Shown in pieces: positions 45,629 through 54,351 of a DNA stretch of 64,000 nucleotides (positions within the stretch are counted from its first letter, which is position 1; every line of letters starts with the position of its first letter). The translations under genes and the position numbers were made by a program. Origin of the DNA: Brachybacterium halotolerans (lineage in GTDB: Bacteria; Actinomycetota; Actinomycetes; Actinomycetales; Dermabacteraceae); the NCBI RefSeq assembly GCF_016623465.1, contig NZ_JAEDAJ010000003.1, positions 1 through 64,000 on the forward strand, in the 5' to 3' direction. Under the pieces are notes generated by a model. The model saw only the letters and a list, made by a program, of their open reading frames with translations. It did not search any database and had not been told where the DNA came from.

Positions 45629-46144
45629 TCAGGCCTGCGTCGCGGGCGTGACCGGCGGCTCGGCCGACCACGGGAAGACGATCCACTCGTCGGTGCGCCG
45701 CCACACGAAGTCGGGCGCGACCACCGAGGCGGACTTCGCGTAGAGCACCGCGCTGCGGGCGTCCGCGCCCTGCTCGCGCAGGAGCTGGAGCACGAGCGCG
45801 AGGGTGCGCCCGGAATCCGCCACGTCGTCGACCACCAGCAGGCGCTTGCCCTGGATCGACTCGGTGTCGAGCATCGGGGCGAGCAGGACCGGATCCGGCA
45901 GGGTCTCGTGGACGTCGGTGTAGAACTCGACGTTGATCGCGTCGGCCAGCTTGAGGCCGAGCGCGTAGGAGAGCGAGCCGGCGGGCAGCAGGCCTCCGCG
46001 CGCGACCGCGATCACGATCTCGGGATCGAAGCCCGAGTCGGCGATGGTCTGCGCGAGCTCCCGGGACGCGGTCCCGAACAGCTCCCAGTCGAGGACCTCC
46101 TTCGTCACGAGATCGGAGGAATCGGCGTGGTAGGCCTGCGACAT
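45629..46144 (-). CDS. Purine-type phosphoribosyltransferase
   Basis: A 171-aa PRTase with the PRPP motif LLVVDDVADSGRTLALVLQL near 103-122 and an IVIAVARGGLLPAGSLSYAL segment, resembling xanthine/guanine-type enzymes. The C-terminal FVWRRTDEWIVFPW is conserved in the group. Substrate base is inferred only. ATG 46144 follows AGGAG. A -10 TAGCAT lies at 46186-46181. It diverges from the fructose operon. Confidence 0.9.
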   Translation of the reverse strand: MSQAYHADSSDLVTKEVLDWELFGTASRELAQTIADSGFDPEIVIAVARGGLLPAGSLSYALGLKLADAINVEFYTDVHETLPDPVLLAPMLDTESIQGKRLLVVDDVADSGRTLALVLQLLREQGADARSAVLYAKSASVVAPDFVWRRTDEWIVFPWSAEPPVTPATQA

Positions 46145-46238
46145 CTGGGCTCCTGGGACGGATCGTGCGGGGGTGCCCCGATGCTACCGCCCGCGCCGGA
46201 AGGGCCGAGCGCGGCGACTGCGCGCCCACCACAGCAAC

Positions 46239-46286
46239 CCACACACTGTAATGTTGTTTTCCTTGGGTTCATGTTCTAGTGTGTGG
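46239..46286 (+). promoter_or_regulatory. Fructose operon promoter with flanking operator
   Basis: TTGTTT (46254-46259), a 17-bp spacer and TAGTGT (46277-46282) form a good promoter in an AT-rich island. A perfect 9-bp inverted repeat, CCACACACT (46239-46247) and AGTGTGTGG (46278-46286), flanks the -35 and overlaps the -10. It is a likely site for the DeoR-type regulator encoded just downstream. Confidence 0.65.
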
Positions 46287-46348
46287 CTCACCTCCAGGAG
46301 CAGTCCCGAGCTCCCGGTGTCCCGCCCTCCGACGACGCAGGTGATGTG

Positions 46349-47110
46349 ATGTACGCCCAGGAGCGACAGCGCCAGGTCCTCGACGCGCTCGAGCAGTCCG
46401 GCCGCGTGACGGTCTCGGACCTCGCCGAGCGCTTCGACGTGACCACCGAGACCGTGAGGCGCGACCTCGACGACCTCGAGCGGCGAGGCCTGCTGGCCCG
46501 CGTGCACGGCGGCGCCATCGCCCGCCGCACCCGCGACGCGGAGCCGGACCTCGATACCCGTCGGACCACGAACACCCAGGCCAAGCGACGGATCGCCGAT
46601 GCGGCGCGAGCGCTGCTCCCCACGGATCCCGAGGCCTCCGTACTGCTGGACGCCGGCACCACGACCCTCTCGCTGGTCCCCCATCTCGCCGAGCGCACCG
46701 GGCCCGTGCTCACCCACGCGCTCGACGTCGCGCAGGCGGCGCTGGGCCTCGCGGGTCCGCCCGTGCACGTGCTGCCCGGGCGACTGCGGCCCGGCACCGG
46801 TGCGGGCGTCGGCGCGGAGACCGTCTCCGCTCTCGCGCGGCTGCGCCCCGAGGTCGCGTTCCTGGGATGCAACGGCTTCGACGGCGCGGAGCTGTTCACC
46901 CCCGATCCCGAGGAGGGCGCGGTGAAGAGCGCCATCGTCGAGCGCGCGGGACGGCGCGTGCTGCTGGCGGACTCCTCGAAGGCACAGGTCCGCCAGCTCG
47001 TCGCCTTCGCCCGCACGGGCGACATCGACGCCCTGGTCACCGATTCCGACCTGCCGGAGGCGCTGCGCTCCGAGCTCGAGGGCGCCGGCACCGAGGTGGT
47101 GTTCGCATGA
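46349..47110 (+). CDS. DeoR-family transcriptional regulator of the fructose operon
   Basis: A 253-aa repressor with an N-terminal HTH (about 3-57, RQRQVLDALEQSGRVTVSDL and TTETVRRDLDDLERRGLL) and a sugar-phosphate-binding DeoRC domain (SVLLDAGTTTLSLVPHLAER, FLGCNGFDGAELFTPDPEE, LLADSSKAQVRQLVAF). First gene ahead of fruK and fruA, so its effector is probably fructose 1-phosphate. Start ATG 46349 follows AGGTGA. Confidence 0.92.
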   Translation: MYAQERQRQVLDALEQSGRVTVSDLAERFDVTTETVRRDLDDLERRGLLARVHGGAIARRTRDAEPDLDTRRTTNTQAKRRIADAARALLPTDPEASVLLDAGTTTLSLVPHLAERTGPVLTHALDVAQAALGLAGPPVHVLPGRLRPGTGAGVGAETVSALARLRPEVAFLGCNGFDGAELFTPDPEEGAVKSAIVERAGRRVLLADSSKAQVRQLVAFARTGDIDALVTDSDLPEALRSELEGAGTEVVFA

Positions 47111-48249
47111 TCCGCACGCTCACCGCGAACCCCTCGCTGGACCGCACGGTCCTCCTGGGTTCTCCGCTCTCCGCGGGCGGCGTGCACCGCATCGTCCGGG
47201 AGTCCACGCAGGTCGGGGGCAAGGGCGTGAACGTCGCCCGCGCCCTGCACCTCGCCGGCGCCGAGGTCGAGGCGCTCGTGCCGGTCGGGGCCGATGACCC
47301 CTATCGGGCACTTCTCGAGGCCGCCGACGCACCGCTGCGCACCTCCCCCGTCGACGGCGCCGTGCGCACCAATCTCACGGTGCTCTCACCGCTCGAGGAG
47401 ACGGGGACCAGCGGCAGCACGGGCACTTCAGGCACCGCCGGCGGCGCCGATGGCGCCTGGTCCGCGGAGAGCCCCGACGCGCTCGGCACCGCCTCCGGCA
47501 CCGTCACCACGAAGCTCAACGAACCGGGCGCCCGTATCTCCACCACCGAGCTGGAGGCCCTCGAGTCCGCCCTGCTCACCGGGATCGGCGATGGCGCACC
47601 CCGTGGTCCGCGCGGCCGGAGCGCACCCACCGGCGAGCGGTCGCTCACGGACACGGTGATGCTCTCGGGGTCCCTCGCGCCCGGCTTCCCCGAGGACTGG
47701 TACGCGCGGATGGTCCGGGCGCTGCACGAGCGCGGAGCATGGGCGGGCGTCGACACCTCCGACGGTCCGCTGCGCGCTCTCGCCGCCGCCTGGGGCGAGG
47801 ACCTGGCCTGCGCCCCGGACCTGCTCAAGCCCAATGCGCTCGAGCTCGCGCAGCTCACGGGCCTGGATGCCGCCGCCCTCGACGCCCTCGAGGGCGCGGG
47901 CACGGATCTGGACGCCGCCGACCTGGGCCCCGTGGGCGAGGCCGCCCAGGGCCTGCGCGCGCAGGGCGTCAGGGAGGTCCTGGTGACCCTCGGCGGAGCA
48001 GGAGCCCTGCTCGCGAGCTCCCAGGGCACCTGGTTCTGCCCCGCGGGCCCCACCCGCGTGGTCTCCACGGTGGGCGCGGGAGACTGCGCGACCGCCGGGT
48101 TCCTGCTCGCCCGCAGCCGCGGGGAGGACGCCCCCACGGCGCTCGCCCGCGCCGTCGCCTACGGCAGCGCCGCCGTCGCCCTGCCCGGCACCACCATCCC
48201 CCGCCCGGATCAGGTCGTCGCCCGACCCGATGCCGTGCGGGCCCTCTGA
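47107..48249 (+). CDS. fruK: 1-phosphofructokinase
   Basis: Phosphorylates fructose 1-phosphate made by the PTS. The 380-aa PfkB-family product has ITANPS-like start (LTANPSLDRTVLLG), STQVGGKGVNVARAL, LSGSLAPGFP, LLKPNALELAQLTG and VSTVGAGDCATAGFL with the catalytic Asp. It is about 60 aa longer than usual, with two low-complexity inserts near 98-135 and 155-180, the first just before the conserved TTKLNEPG. The ATG overlaps the regulator's stop (ATGA). Confidence 0.95.
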   Translation: MIRTLTANPSLDRTVLLGSPLSAGGVHRIVRESTQVGGKGVNVARALHLAGAEVEALVPVGADDPYRALLEAADAPLRTSPVDGAVRTNLTVLSPLEETGTSGSTGTSGTAGGADGAWSAESPDALGTASGTVTTKLNEPGARISTTELEALESALLTGIGDGAPRGPRGRSAPTGERSLTDTVMLSGSLAPGFPEDWYARMVRALHERGAWAGVDTSDGPLRALAAAWGEDLACAPDLLKPNALELAQLTGLDAAALDALEGAGTDLDAADLGPVGEAAQGLRAQGVREVLVTLGGAGALLASSQGTWFCPAGPTRVVSTVGAGDCATAGFLLARSRGEDAPTALARAVAYGSAAVALPGTTIPRPDQVVARPDAVRAL

Positions 48250-48357
48250 TCCGCACGACGCCACCGGACACCCGTCCCGACGCCACGTCGGCCGACCGCC
48301 GACGACCGATGACCCCCGCCCGGCGCGATGCCGGGCCCTCCGAAGAAGGAGCTGGCC

Positions 48358-50493
48358 ATGTCAGAACCCCTCATGACCGCGGATCTCGTCCACCTGGACG
48401 TCGAGCCCGCGGGAGACAAGTCCGCGGTGATCGGCCAGATGGCCGACCTGATCGCCGCGACCGGACGCTCGGACCGCGACGGTCTCGAGGCCGGGCTGCT
48501 GGCCCGCGAGGAGTCCTTCGCGACCGGCATGCCCGGCGGCTTCGCGATCCCCCACTGCCGCACGGAGGCCGTCCACGAGGCCGCGCTCGGCCTGCTGCGG
48601 CTCACCGAGCCGGTCGACTTCGGATCCGCCCACGGGCCGGCCGATCTCGTGATCGGCATCTCGGCGCCCGCCGGGACCGACGACCAGCACCTCCGGCTGC
48701 TCGCACAGCTCTCGCGCGCCCTGGTGCGCCCGGAGTTCCTCGCCTCGCTGCGCTCCGCCGCGACGTCCCAGGAGGCCGCCGACCTGGTGATGGGGGTGAT
48801 CGAGCCCGAACCCGAGCCCGCATCCGCAGCGTCGTCGTCGGCCGGAGACTCCGCACCCGCGCCCGCGCCCTCATCCGCGCCCTCGGACGGGACGGCGGCC
48901 GACGCGCCGGAGCGCGCCGCCTCCCCGAACCCGTCCGCGGCTGCCGAGGACTCCCCCGTGCTGCTCGCGATCACCTCGTGCCCGACCGGCATCGCCCACA
49001 CCTACATGGCCGCCGAGTCCCTCGAGACGGCCGCCGCGGAGAAGGGCGTGCGCCTGCACGTGGAGACGCAGGGGTCGGGCGGCATCACGCCGTTCACCTC
49101 CGAGCAGATCGCGGAGGCCTCCGCGCTCATCGTCGCGGCCGACGTCAACATCTCGGGACGCGAGCGCTTCGCCGGGATGCCGGTCATCGAGCACCCGGTC
49201 AAGCGCGCGATCTCCCACGGCCCCGAGATGGTCGACGAGGCCGTCGCGGCCGCCCGCGATCCCCGTGCCCGGAAGGTCCCCGCCGGGGCCGACGACGGGG
49301 GCGCGGAGGCCTCGAGCGGCCCGGGCGGCGCCGGGGCGAGCTCCGCCGCCGCGGTCTCCTGGCCCAAGCGGATCCAGGCCGCCGTGATGACGGGCGTGTC
49401 GTACATGATCCCGTTCGTCGCCGCGGGCGGTCTGCTGATGGCCCTCGGCTTCCTGCTGGGCGGGTTCGACGTCTCCTACGTCGCGCAGGACGTCGCGACC
49501 GGGAACTCGCTGACGAATCTGCCGGGGCACCTGAGCTACGACGGCGCGAGCGGACAGGAGATGACCTCGCGCGCCGGGCTGCTGCTGTACCTGGGCGCCG
49601 TCGCCTTCGCGATCGGCAGCGCCGGAATGGGCTTCCTGGTCGCGGCGCTCTCGGGCTTCATCGCCTTCGGCCTCGCCGGACGCCCCGGCATCGCCCCCGG
49701 CTTCATCGGCGGGGCGATCTCGGTGACGGTCGGCGCGGGCTTCCTGGGCGGACTGGTGACGGGCCTGCTCGCCGGGCTCATCGCCCTGGGCCTCGCCTCT
49801 CTGCGCCCGCCGCGCTGGCTCGCCGGGCTGATGCCCGTGGTGATCATCCCGCTGGTGACCTCGGGGATCGTCGCCGGAGCCATGCTGCTCGTGCTCGGCC
49901 GCCCGCTGGCCTGGGTGATGGAGGCCCTCCAGAACGCGCTGACCGGCATGAGCGGCACCTCCGCGATCCTGCTGGGCGTGATCCTGGGGCTGATGATGTG
50001 CGTGGACCTGGGCGGCCCCATCAACAAGGCGGCCTACCTGTTCGCGACCGCGGGGCTCTCCCAGGGGACCGAGGCGTCCTTCCACATCATGGCCGCGGTG
50101 ATGGCCGCCGGGATGGTGCCGCCGCTGGCGATGGCGCTGTCCACGGCGGTGCGGCGCTCGCTGTACACGCAGGTGGAGCGCGAGAACGGCACCACGGCTT
50201 GGCTGCTGGGCGCCTCGTTCATCTCCGAGGGCGCGATCCCCTTCGCCGCGGCCGACCCGCTGCGCGTCATCCCCTCGATGATGGCCGGCGGCGCGGTCAC
50301 CGGCGCGCTCTCCATGGCGTTCGGAGTGGGCTCCCAGGCTCCCCACGGCGGCATCTTCGTGTTCTTCGCGATCAGCCCGGTGTGGGGGTACGTGCTCGCG
50401 ATCGTGATCGGCACGCTCCTCGCGGCGGCCCTGGTCACCGTGCTGAAGGAGCAGCATGCCCGGCGCGTGCGCCGCGAGGCCGCGGCCGCCTGA
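48358..50493 (+). CDS. fruA: Fructose-specific PTS enzyme IIABC
   Basis: Imports fructose and phosphorylates it at carbon 1. The 711-aa protein has an EIIA domain (1-145, His in GGFAIPHCRTEAV), an Ala/Pro/Ser linker, an EIIB domain (about 198-295, Cys in ITSCPTGIAHTYMA) and a membrane EIIC domain from WPKRIQAAVMTGVSYMIPFV (about 342) with roughly nine helices. No HPr domain is fused, so HPr and enzyme I must be elsewhere. ATG 48358 follows AAGAAGGAG. Confidence 0.96.
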   Translation: MSEPLMTADLVHLDVEPAGDKSAVIGQMADLIAATGRSDRDGLEAGLLAREESFATGMPGGFAIPHCRTEAVHEAALGLLRLTEPVDFGSAHGPADLVIGISAPAGTDDQHLRLLAQLSRALVRPEFLASLRSAATSQEAADLVMGVIEPEPEPASAASSSAGDSAPAPAPSSAPSDGTAADAPERAASPNPSAAAEDSPVLLAITSCPTGIAHTYMAAESLETAAAEKGVRLHVETQGSGGITPFTSEQIAEASALIVAADVNISGRERFAGMPVIEHPVKRAISHGPEMVDEAVAAARDPRARKVPAGADDGGAEASSGPGGAGASSAAAVSWPKRIQAAVMTGVSYMIPFVAAGGLLMALGFLLGGFDVSYVAQDVATGNSLTNLPGHLSYDGASGQEMTSRAGLLLYLGAVAFAIGSAGMGFLVAALSGFIAFGLAGRPGIAPGFIGGAISVTVGAGFLGGLVTGLLAGLIALGLASLRPPRWLAGLMPVVIIPLVTSGIVAGAMLLVLGRPLAWVMEALQNALTGMSGTSAILLGVILGLMMCVDLGGPINKAAYLFATAGLSQGTEASFHIMAAVMAAGMVPPLAMALSTAVRRSLYTQVERENGTTAWLLGASFISEGAIPFAAADPLRVIPSMMAGGAVTGALSMAFGVGSQAPHGGIFVFFAISPVWGYVLAIVIGTLLAAALVTVLKEQHARRVRREAAAA

Positions 50494-50538
50494 GGCGGCA
50501 CCGCCCGCGGCATCCACTGCCCCGCGTCCGCGCCGGTC

Positions 50539-50544
50539 TACCCT
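50539..50544 (+). promoter_or_regulatory. Leaderless -10 box of the YwaF-like gene
   Basis: TACCCT ends 6 nt before the GTG at 50551; no SD is present. Confidence 0.5.
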
Positions 50545-50550
50545 GCGGGT

Positions 50551-51444
50551 GTGGACAGCGCGGACGCGCCCCTGCTGGGGCACATGACGCCCTACGGCGC
50601 CCAGCACCTCACGACGCTCGCGGTCATCGCGGTGCTCTGCGTCCTCGCAGCGATCGTCGTGCGCCGCGGTGACGCACCCGTCGTCGAGCGCCGGCTGCGG
50701 ATCCTCGGCTGGGCGCTGCTGGCCAACTCGATCCTGTGGACGCTGTGGGGCTTCATGCCATGGGCGTGGGACATCGACGAGTCGCTCCCCCTGCACCTCT
50801 CCGATGTGCTGCGCTTCATCGGGCCGCTCGCCCTGATCACCCGCGCGCGGCGGCTCGTGGTCATCACCTACTACTGGGGCCTTACCCTGAACATGCAGTC
50901 CGTGCTCACACCGGACGTCAACTATTTCGTGTGGCCGCCTCTCGAGTTCGCGGAGTACTGGATCGCCCACGGCGCGGGAGTGCTGATCCCCGTGGTCCTG
51001 GTGTGGGGCCTGCGCATGCGCCCCACCTGGCGAGGATTCGGCTTCGCCTACGGGGCGACCGTGCTGTGGGCGCTGATCGCGATGATCGGCAATGCGCTGA
51101 CCGGCGCGAACTACGGGTACCTGAGCCACGCGCCCGCGGGACCGAGCCTGCTGGACGTGATGGGCCCGTGGCCCTCGTACCTCCTCGTCGAGGCGATCGC
51201 GATCGCGGTGGTCTGGGCCCTCATGACCCTGCCCTGGGCGCTGCTGGGCCGCCGGGCGGGACGGTCGGACCCGGTCGAGGCCGGCAGGGTCCGAGCGGTC
51301 GAGGCCCGTTCCGTCGGGATCCGGGTCGACGGGCTCGGGGCCGTCGGGCTCGGGGCCGACGGGCTGCGGGCCGACGACGTCCCGACGGACGAGCCGTCGT
51401 CCGATCCGGGCGATCCGCCGCGGATCGATACAGTGCCAGGATGA
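50551..51444 (+). CDS. YwaF/TIGR02206-type integral membrane protein
   Basis: A 297-aa protein with six or seven helices. The pattern LPLHLSDVLRFIGPLALITR followed by ITYYWGLTLNMQSVLTPDV and GNALTGANYGYLSHAP matches the YwaF family; function unknown. The last 65 residues are cytoplasmic and include a repeat-coded stretch (VDGLGAVGLGADGLRADD). GTG start, probably leaderless. The stop overlaps the mug ATG. Confidence 0.86.
   Translation: MDSADAPLLGHMTPYGAQHLTTLAVIAVLCVLAAIVVRRGDAPVVERRLRILGWALLANSILWTLWGFMPWAWDIDESLPLHLSDVLRFIGPLALITRARRLVVITYYWGLTLNMQSVLTPDVNYFVWPPLEFAEYWIAHGAGVLIPVVLVWGLRMRPTWRGFGFAYGATVLWALIAMIGNALTGANYGYLSHAPAGPSLLDVMGPWPSYLLVEAIAIAVVWALMTLPWALLGRRAGRSDPVEAGRVRAVEARSVGIRVDGLGAVGLGADGLRADDVPTDEPSSDPGDPPRIDTVPG
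51331..51375 (+). repeat. Three 15-bp in-frame repeats in the YwaF-like gene tail
   Basis: GGGCTCGGGGCCGTC at 51331, GGGCTCGGGGCCGAC at 51346 and GGGCTGCGGGCCGAC at 51361. They encode near-identical 5-residue units in the cytoplasmic tail. Confidence 0.85.
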
Positions 51445-52070
51445 CTTCCCGCCGCCCCTCGCCCCTCGGAGGCCGACGTCCCACCAAGGACGACCTCGCA
51501 CAGGTCTCCACCACGGACCCTCACGGCGTCGACGACATCCTGCCCGGACCGGGCGACCCGTCGCCGCTGCGCATGCTCATCGTGGGCATCAACCCCGGGC
51601 TCTGGACCGCCGCGGTCAACGCGCCGTTCGCACGCCCCGGGAACAGGTTCTGGCCGTCCCTGCACCGTGCGGGCCTCACCGACCACCAGGTCGACTGCGC
51701 CGCTGGACTGACCGAGGAGGACGAGCAGCAGCTGCTCGGCCGAGGCATCGGCCTGACGAACCTCGTCGGCCGCGCCACGGTCCGCGCCGACCAGCTCGCG
51801 CGCGAGGAGCTGCACGAGGGCGGGCGACGGCTCGTCGAGCGGGTGCGCGAGATGCGACCGCGCTCCGTCGCGATCGCGGGCATCACCGCCTACCGCACCG
51901 CCTTCCGCCTGCCCCGGGCGAAGCTGGGACTGCAGGATCCGGCCGAGGTCGAGGACTGGCCCGAGGACTCGCTGCTGTGGGTGGTGCCGCAGCCGAGCGG
52001 GCTCAACGCCCACGCCAACATCGACACCCTCGCCCGTGACTGGCGCGAGGTGTGGGACAGCACCCGCTGA
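51441..52070 (+). CDS. mug: Mismatch-specific DNA glycosylase
   Basis: Removes uracil or ethenocytosine from mispairs. The 209-aa product has GINPGLWTAAVNAPFARPGN, the family catalytic GINPG motif with Asn, FWPSLHRAGL, IGLTNLVGRAT and VPQPSGLNAHAN near the C-terminus. ATG overlaps the previous stop (ATGA), implying coupling; a TACAGT 6 nt upstream also fits the leaderless pattern but lies inside the upstream gene. Confidence 0.92.
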   Translation: MTSRRPSPLGGRRPTKDDLAQVSTTDPHGVDDILPGPGDPSPLRMLIVGINPGLWTAAVNAPFARPGNRFWPSLHRAGLTDHQVDCAAGLTEEDEQQLLGRGIGLTNLVGRATVRADQLAREELHEGGRRLVERVREMRPRSVAIAGITAYRTAFRLPRAKLGLQDPAEVEDWPEDSLLWVVPQPSGLNAHANIDTLARDWREVWDSTR

Positions 52071-52107
52071 GCGTGCACGGGGCGGTCCGCGGGACGTCCG
52101 CCGCAGT

Positions 52108-52113
52108 TATGCT
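52108..52113 (+). promoter_or_regulatory. Leaderless -10 box at 52108
   Basis: TATGCT ends 6 nt before the ATG at 52120; no ribosome-binding site is present. Confidence 0.55.
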
Positions 52114-52119
52114 GACACC

Positions 52120-52566
52120 ATGTCGAATAACGCGTCCTCGCCCTCCGCCCCTGCGCCGTCCGCACCCGCCGATCCCGTGCTGAACGCCCTGCGCCTGACC
52201 GCCGGCAGCAGCGCTCTGATCGCGATCGTGCAGACCCTGCTGGGCCTGGGGATCCTGGGCAGCATCGGTGGCGTGTTCCCGCTCCACCAGACGCTCGGCT
52301 ACGTGCTCTTCCTCGACACCCTGGCCGCCGCGGTCTGCGCCGTGCTGTGGTCGCGCCGCAGCGGCAACAAGGGGCTGATGATGCACGCGATCTCCGTCGC
52401 CGTGCTCGCCCTCATCCAGATCGGCATCGCGGAGATGGGCGTGGTCTGGCTGCACGTGGTCGTGGGCCTGCTGATCCTCGTCGCCGTGATCGCCCTGTTC
52501 ACCCTGAGCATGCGCAAGAGCGGGGCGTCCCGCTCCGAGCGCCGCGGGACGCCGGCCGCGCGCTGA
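52120..52566 (+). CDS. Small four-helix membrane protein
   Basis: A 148-aa protein: a Ser/Ala/Pro-rich N-terminus, then helices at ALIAIVQTLLGLGILGSIGG, LGYVLFLDTLAAAVCAVLW, MHAISVAVLALIQIGIAEMG and LHVVVGLLILVAVIALFTLS, then a basic tail. I do not recognise a named family. Probably expressed from its own leaderless promoter. Confidence 0.85.
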   Translation: MSNNASSPSAPAPSAPADPVLNALRLTAGSSALIAIVQTLLGLGILGSIGGVFPLHQTLGYVLFLDTLAAAVCAVLWSRRSGNKGLMMHAISVAVLALIQIGIAEMGVVWLHVVVGLLILVAVIALFTLSMRKSGASRSERRGTPAAR

Positions 52567-52670
52567 CGCGGAAGCCGCGAGGGCGCTCACGCAGAATCCT
52601 CGGGCGTAGTGTGGTCCGCGCCCGGTCGGGCGATCGGGCGCGGACGATCCGCACCGACGAGGAGGCCGTC

Positions 52671-53000
52671 ATGCCCGAGGCATGGAGCGAGAAGCGCGAG
52701 CGCCAGTACCAGCACGTGAAGGACAGCGTCCGGGAGCAGGGCCGCTCCGAGGAGACCGCGGAGGAGATCGCCGCCCGCACGGTCAACAAGACCCGCGCCC
52801 AGGAGGGCGAGGCGGACGAGTCCTCGACGACCTCGACGGAGGACGAGTCCCCGTCCGAGCGCGGCGGCAGGCACTCCCACGAGGGTCCGCAGGGGCGCAC
52901 CCGCGACCAGCTCTACGAGGACGCCCGGCGACAGGGCGTCGAGGGCAGGTCCTCGATGACCAAGGACGAGCTCGAGGACGCCGTCGAGGACCGCGACTGA
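52671..53000 (+). CDS. Small hydrophilic protein with Rho_N/SAP-like C-terminus
   Basis: A 109-aa highly charged protein. The N-terminus (WSEKRERQYQHVKDSVREQG then ETAEEIAARTVNKTRAQEG) matches proteins often labelled plasmid stabilisation protein in actinobacteria. The C-terminus (RDQLYEDARRQGVEGRSSMT then KDELEDAVED) resembles a Rho N-terminal/SAP helix-extended-loop-helix nucleic-acid-binding motif. No toxin or antitoxin partner is adjacent, so the label should not be read as function. ATG 52671 follows GAGGAGG. Confidence 0.85.
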   Translation: MPEAWSEKRERQYQHVKDSVREQGRSEETAEEIAARTVNKTRAQEGEADESSTTSTEDESPSERGGRHSHEGPQGRTRDQLYEDARRQGVEGRSSMTKDELEDAVEDRD

Positions 53001-53191
53001 CGGGGTCCCGGCGCCGTTCCGGAACATCCGGACATCTCAACATCCCAGCGCACAGCGCCGCGGGGCGCGCTCCCGGGCAGTTCGGGGGAACCGGTTGCGG
53101 CACCCTGCGCGCCGTGGAAAGGTGGCGGCACCCGCACGGCGCTGAAGCCGTCAGGCTCCGGGCGCCGTCACCGCCGATGCAGGAGGTACAC

Positions 53192-54334
53192 GTGAAGCTT
53201 CCCTGGCTCAGGTCCGCACTGGAGAACGAGGGTCCCTACGTCTCCGTCCACCTCGACACCACGCGGCTCGATCCGCAGGCCGTCACCGAGATCGAGGCCC
53301 GCTGGGCCCGCCTGCGCGACCAGCTCGCCGCGGCCGGCGCCCCTGCCCCGCTGCTCGACCGGATCGGCGAGACCCTGCTGACCCCGTCGGCCCTCGGAGG
53401 CCGCCATGGGCGCACCGTGATCGCCGCGGGCGACGAGATCGTCGTCGACCGGGTGCTGCCCGTGCCGCCCCTGCACGAGTCCGCGCACTTCGGCGACGAG
53501 CCCGAGCTGCTGCCCCTCCTCGAGCTCACGCCCTTCGCCGTCACCCAGCTCCTCATCGAGGTCGATCGCGCAGGCGCCGATCTGCGCCTGCGCGCGCCCG
53601 ACGCTCCGTCCCTGAGCAGGCACGGCGAGGGTCTGGGCGAGGACGCGAGCGTCGACGGCGGCCACGACGAGCTGCACAAGGCGAGCCTCGGCGGCGGTGG
53701 CCAGCACGGCTGGCGCGCGAGCAACCTCGAGGCCCGCGTCGAGGACTCCTGGGAGCGCAACGCCGAGGCGGTCGCGCGCACCGTGGAGCGGATCGTGCGC
53801 GAGCAGCGGCCCGACATGGTGCTGCTGACCGGCGACGTGCGCTCGAGCGCACTGCTGAAGGCGGAGCTCGGCCAGGAGGCCCTCGAGCGCCTGCACGAGG
53901 TGCCCGGCGGCACCCGCGGCAAGAGCCTGGACCGTCCCGCCTTCCGTGAGGAGGTCGTCCGCGTGACGCGGGACTTCATCACCCGCCACGAGGAGGACCT
54001 GCTCGCACGGTTCCGTGAGGCCAGCGGCCGGGACGGCGCCGCCGCCACCAGCGCGGACGACGTCGCCCAGGTGCTCGATCGCGGCCAGGTCGACGAGCTG
54101 CTGCTGGTCTCGGGACGCCCTTGCCCGGACGTCGAGCGCCTGCTGCTCAGCGCCATCCGCACCGACGCCGGCATCAGCGCGCTGCGCGAGGACACCGCAG
54201 GCTCCGACGTCCTCGTCGACGGGATCGGCGCGCTCCTGCGCTGGCACGACGAGGCGACCCCCGCGGCGAGCATCGGCAGCATGAGCGGCGATGCGCGGCG
54301 CGAAGGAGCGCACGAGGGGTCGAGCCCGAGCTGA
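53192..54334 (+). CDS. baeRF2 / Rv2629-like eRF1-fold protein
   Basis: A 380-aa protein of the bacterial archaeo-eRF1-like family. It begins LPWLRSALENEGPYVSVHLD, typical of the group, and has ETLLTPSALGGRHGRTVIAA, a central ELTPFAVTQLLIEVDRAGAD domain and DMVLLTGDVRSSALLKAEL. The C-terminal VDELLLVSG strand and helix are also conserved. The mycobacterial relative is a dormancy-associated protein; ribosome rescue or translation quality control is suspected for the family but unproven. GTG 53192 follows AGGAGGT. Confidence 0.87.
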   Translation: MKLPWLRSALENEGPYVSVHLDTTRLDPQAVTEIEARWARLRDQLAAAGAPAPLLDRIGETLLTPSALGGRHGRTVIAAGDEIVVDRVLPVPPLHESAHFGDEPELLPLLELTPFAVTQLLIEVDRAGADLRLRAPDAPSLSRHGEGLGEDASVDGGHDELHKASLGGGGQHGWRASNLEARVEDSWERNAEAVARTVERIVREQRPDMVLLTGDVRSSALLKAELGQEALERLHEVPGGTRGKSLDRPAFREEVVRVTRDFITRHEEDLLARFREASGRDGAAATSADDVAQVLDRGQVDELLLVSGRPCPDVERLLLSAIRTDAGISALREDTAGSDVLVDGIGALLRWHDEATPAASIGSMSGDARREGAHEGSSPS

Positions 54335-54351
54335 GCGCCGCGATCGCGGCA

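Noticed and set aside
47739-50672. 977-aa plus-strand frame over fruK/fruA
   Set aside because: Out-of-frame shadow, extremely Arg-rich, overlapping two secure genes.
48871-51501. 876-aa minus-strand open frame
   Set aside because: Antisense to fruA and the YwaF-like gene; no domain and His/Arg/Gln-rich.
52671-53000. Plasmid stabilisation / toxin-antitoxin locus
   Set aside because: No partner gene is adjacent and the protein has a Rho_N-like tail, so no evidence supports a stability system.
53018-53110. GTTCCGGAAC and AACCGGTT palindromes upstream of the baeRF2 gene
   Set aside because: Short and expected by chance in GC-rich DNA; no matching regulator site could be named.
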